Assembly (NCBI RefSeq): GCF_018918025.1
Contig: NZ_JAHLPT010000007.1
Location: 41,542-105,541 of the forward strand
Length of the DNA: 64,000 nucleotides
Reading direction: 5' to 3'
From: Oscillibacter sp. MSJ-31
GTDB lineage: Bacteria; Bacillota; Clostridia; Oscillospirales; Oscillospiraceae
The notes beneath the pieces are model-generated. The model did not search any database. It was not told the origin of the DNA and was given only the letters and a program-made list of their open reading frames with translations. A program made the position numbers and the translations under genes. This document shows positions 63,007 to 64,000 of the stretch, in pieces. How positions within the stretch are numbered: position 1 is the stretch's first letter; the number at the start of each line of letters is the position of its first letter.

Positions 63007-63946
63007 GGAGCGGCACCTCCCTTGGTGGTTTCCCCTTGCGAAACTCCTTCACGCAGCCGATACGCCTCAGGAAGGCCCGCCACGTCTCCAGCTCAGAGCG
63101 CTGAACTTCCGTATACTGTTCGTCCAAAGAGATATTGGAAGTGATGTAGACGGTGGTATAGCAGGCTGTACGGTCGTGGTATCGGGCCGGGAGCTGCAAG
63201 GGGTAAATGTCCAAATAATTGAGCATGGCGGCAATTGGGATCTGACTGTGAAATTCTTCAAACACCAACACGGGCTGTCCGTGGTAGGCATCGAATTTTG
63301 TGCCGTTCTTGCCGCCATAATCGGTAATGCGGCAGATGTCCTCCGGCTTATGGGATGCGAAAATGCTGCGCGTCTTTCCGGTTCCGCTGTCACCATAGAG
63401 GTAAAAAACCTGAACAGCACGGTTTTCATGCATATACCGCTCTGCCTGCAAGGTGTCCCGCATCTCGTCAATGCCTTTGATTCGAAATGCATAGGACGGC
63501 TTTTGCCGGATAATTTCGGCATTGGTCATGCCCTGCTCCACACAGCCCATGAGGGCATACATAGAGGGAGAGTCCTCCTCGGCTTCTGTGGGAATGTCAC
63601 CAAACTCAAAGAAAGTCCCCTCCACAGAAGTTCCCGCCTTTTTCGTGTCAGCCCATTTCCCGCTTTTGGTAATGTAATCCCTATTTGCCACGGAGCCTTT
63701 CATGCTCTTTTCAATGTGAGCAGGTGGAAAACGGTTCTTTACGGTGCTGAATCGAATCGGGGAATGGGAAAACAGATAGATATGCGTATGATAGGTTCCG
63801 CTCTCACCGATCTCGTCTGCGAGGCAAAAATACCTTGGATGAAACAGATGCAGCCTTTCGATGATCGTATCATGGTCAAGACCGCAGTCTTTTGGATTGT
63901 TGATGGTCAACGACCATCTGCGGCTTTGTGGGTCTTGTGCAGCCAT
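62990..63946 (-). CDS. CRESS-type replication protein (HUH endonuclease plus SF3-like helicase)
   Basis: 318-residue protein. HUH endonuclease motifs: RRWSLTINNPKD (motif I), GTYHTHIYLFSHS with His-x-His (motif II, about 51-63) and NRDYITKSGKWA (motif III tyrosine, about 90). Then a P-loop: FYLYGDSGTGKTRSIF (about 184), VLVFEEFHSQ (Walker B) and TVYITSNISLDE (motif C with Asn). The order and motifs are those of eukaryotic CRESS-DNA virus Reps and the bacterial pCRESS plasmid Reps. It would start rolling-circle replication of the mobile module. AAAGGAGACCATGAC precedes the ATG. Confidence 0.85.
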   Translation of the reverse strand: MAAQDPQSRRWSLTINNPKDCGLDHDTIIERLHLFHPRYFCLADEIGESGTYHTHIYLFSHSPIRFSTVKNRFPPAHIEKSMKGSVANRDYITKSGKWADTKKAGTSVEGTFFEFGDIPTEAEEDSPSMYALMGCVEQGMTNAEIIRQKPSYAFRIKGIDEMRDTLQAERYMHENRAVQVFYLYGDSGTGKTRSIFASHKPEDICRITDYGGKNGTKFDAYHGQPVLVFEEFHSQIPIAAMLNYLDIYPLQLPARYHDRTACYTTVYITSNISLDEQYTEVQRSELETWRAFLRRIGCVKEFRKGKPPREVPLHDKRR

Positions 63947-64000
63947 GTCATGGTCTCCTTTCTTTGCTACCGCTACCTTGCTGCCCCACGGTAATACTTA

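Overview
The window looks like the chromosome of an anaerobic gut-type Firmicute (Clostridia, probably Oscillospiraceae/Ruminococcaceae) carrying a large integrative and conjugative element (ICE). The flanks (about 1-4250 and 61400-64000) are GC-richer, with an L-box riboswitch, an NhaC antiporter and a D,D-carboxypeptidase. The roughly 57-kb interior is AT-richer, with tightly packed genes and strong GGAGGTG-type ribosome binding sites. This placement is inference from gene families and composition; there is no rRNA or other species marker.

Layout. 1-722: partial RepA_N-type replication initiator with internal iterons. 1104-4135: lysine-riboswitch-controlled NhaC antiporter and penicillin-binding D,D-carboxypeptidase. 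4266-4303: 5' half of a broken tRNA-Gly(CCC), the probable left ICE end. 4500-4573: intact tRNA-Gly(CCC). 4620-6425: small RNA, excisionase-like HTH gene, DUF262 gene. 6466-9873: SLH-like secreted protein, relaxase and MobC-like gene, followed by an oriT-like hairpin cluster (9998-10143) and a 12-bp iteron region (10774-11112). 11241-16096: secreted SH3/transglutaminase proteins and tiny membrane proteins. 16531-19051: tail-bearing proteins and a restriction enzyme. 19048-21555: a dual (C5 plus N6) methyltransferase. 21775-29724: surface proteins, including a TasA-like/BspA adhesin, a CPBP protease and a pilin-like peptide. 30118-33388: restriction-modification genes with an IS1595-type transposase. 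33614-42554: ArdC-like protein, TasA-like protein, a large DUF4116-repeat cluster and an LPD1 polyvalent protein. 43117-58577: type IV secretion genes (SipW-type peptidase, NlpC/P60 hydrolase, VirB4, PrgI, VirB6-like, VirB2-like pilin, VirD4, PcfB-like). 58772-60856: another DUF4116 gene and the integrase. 61195-61268: tRNA-Gly(CCC), the probable right end. 61408-63946: a neighbouring replication module (HTH, FtsK-like, CRESS-type Rep).

Three ICE-wide signals stand out. (1) Thirty sites on both strands share one bipartite promoter, GTTATA-(exactly 18 bp)-TAGTAT followed by ATAAT, before nearly every ICE operon. (2) Eight otherwise different ICE proteins end in the same roughly 30-residue C-terminal tail (L..[IV]L.[KR]A..KA....N, then K, then [FLY]E[KR]-stop), a good candidate for a type IV secretion or coupling-protein docking signal. 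(3) Several of the shared promoters drive short terminated RNAs without ORFs; two carry a perfect anti-Shine-Dalgarno TCACCTCCT and a third a C-rich variant. Together with eleven DUF4116-repeat proteins and an LPD1 polyvalent protein, this suggests a coordinately expressed conjugation programme that may deliver proteins as well as DNA. The delivery role and the RNA activity are inference.
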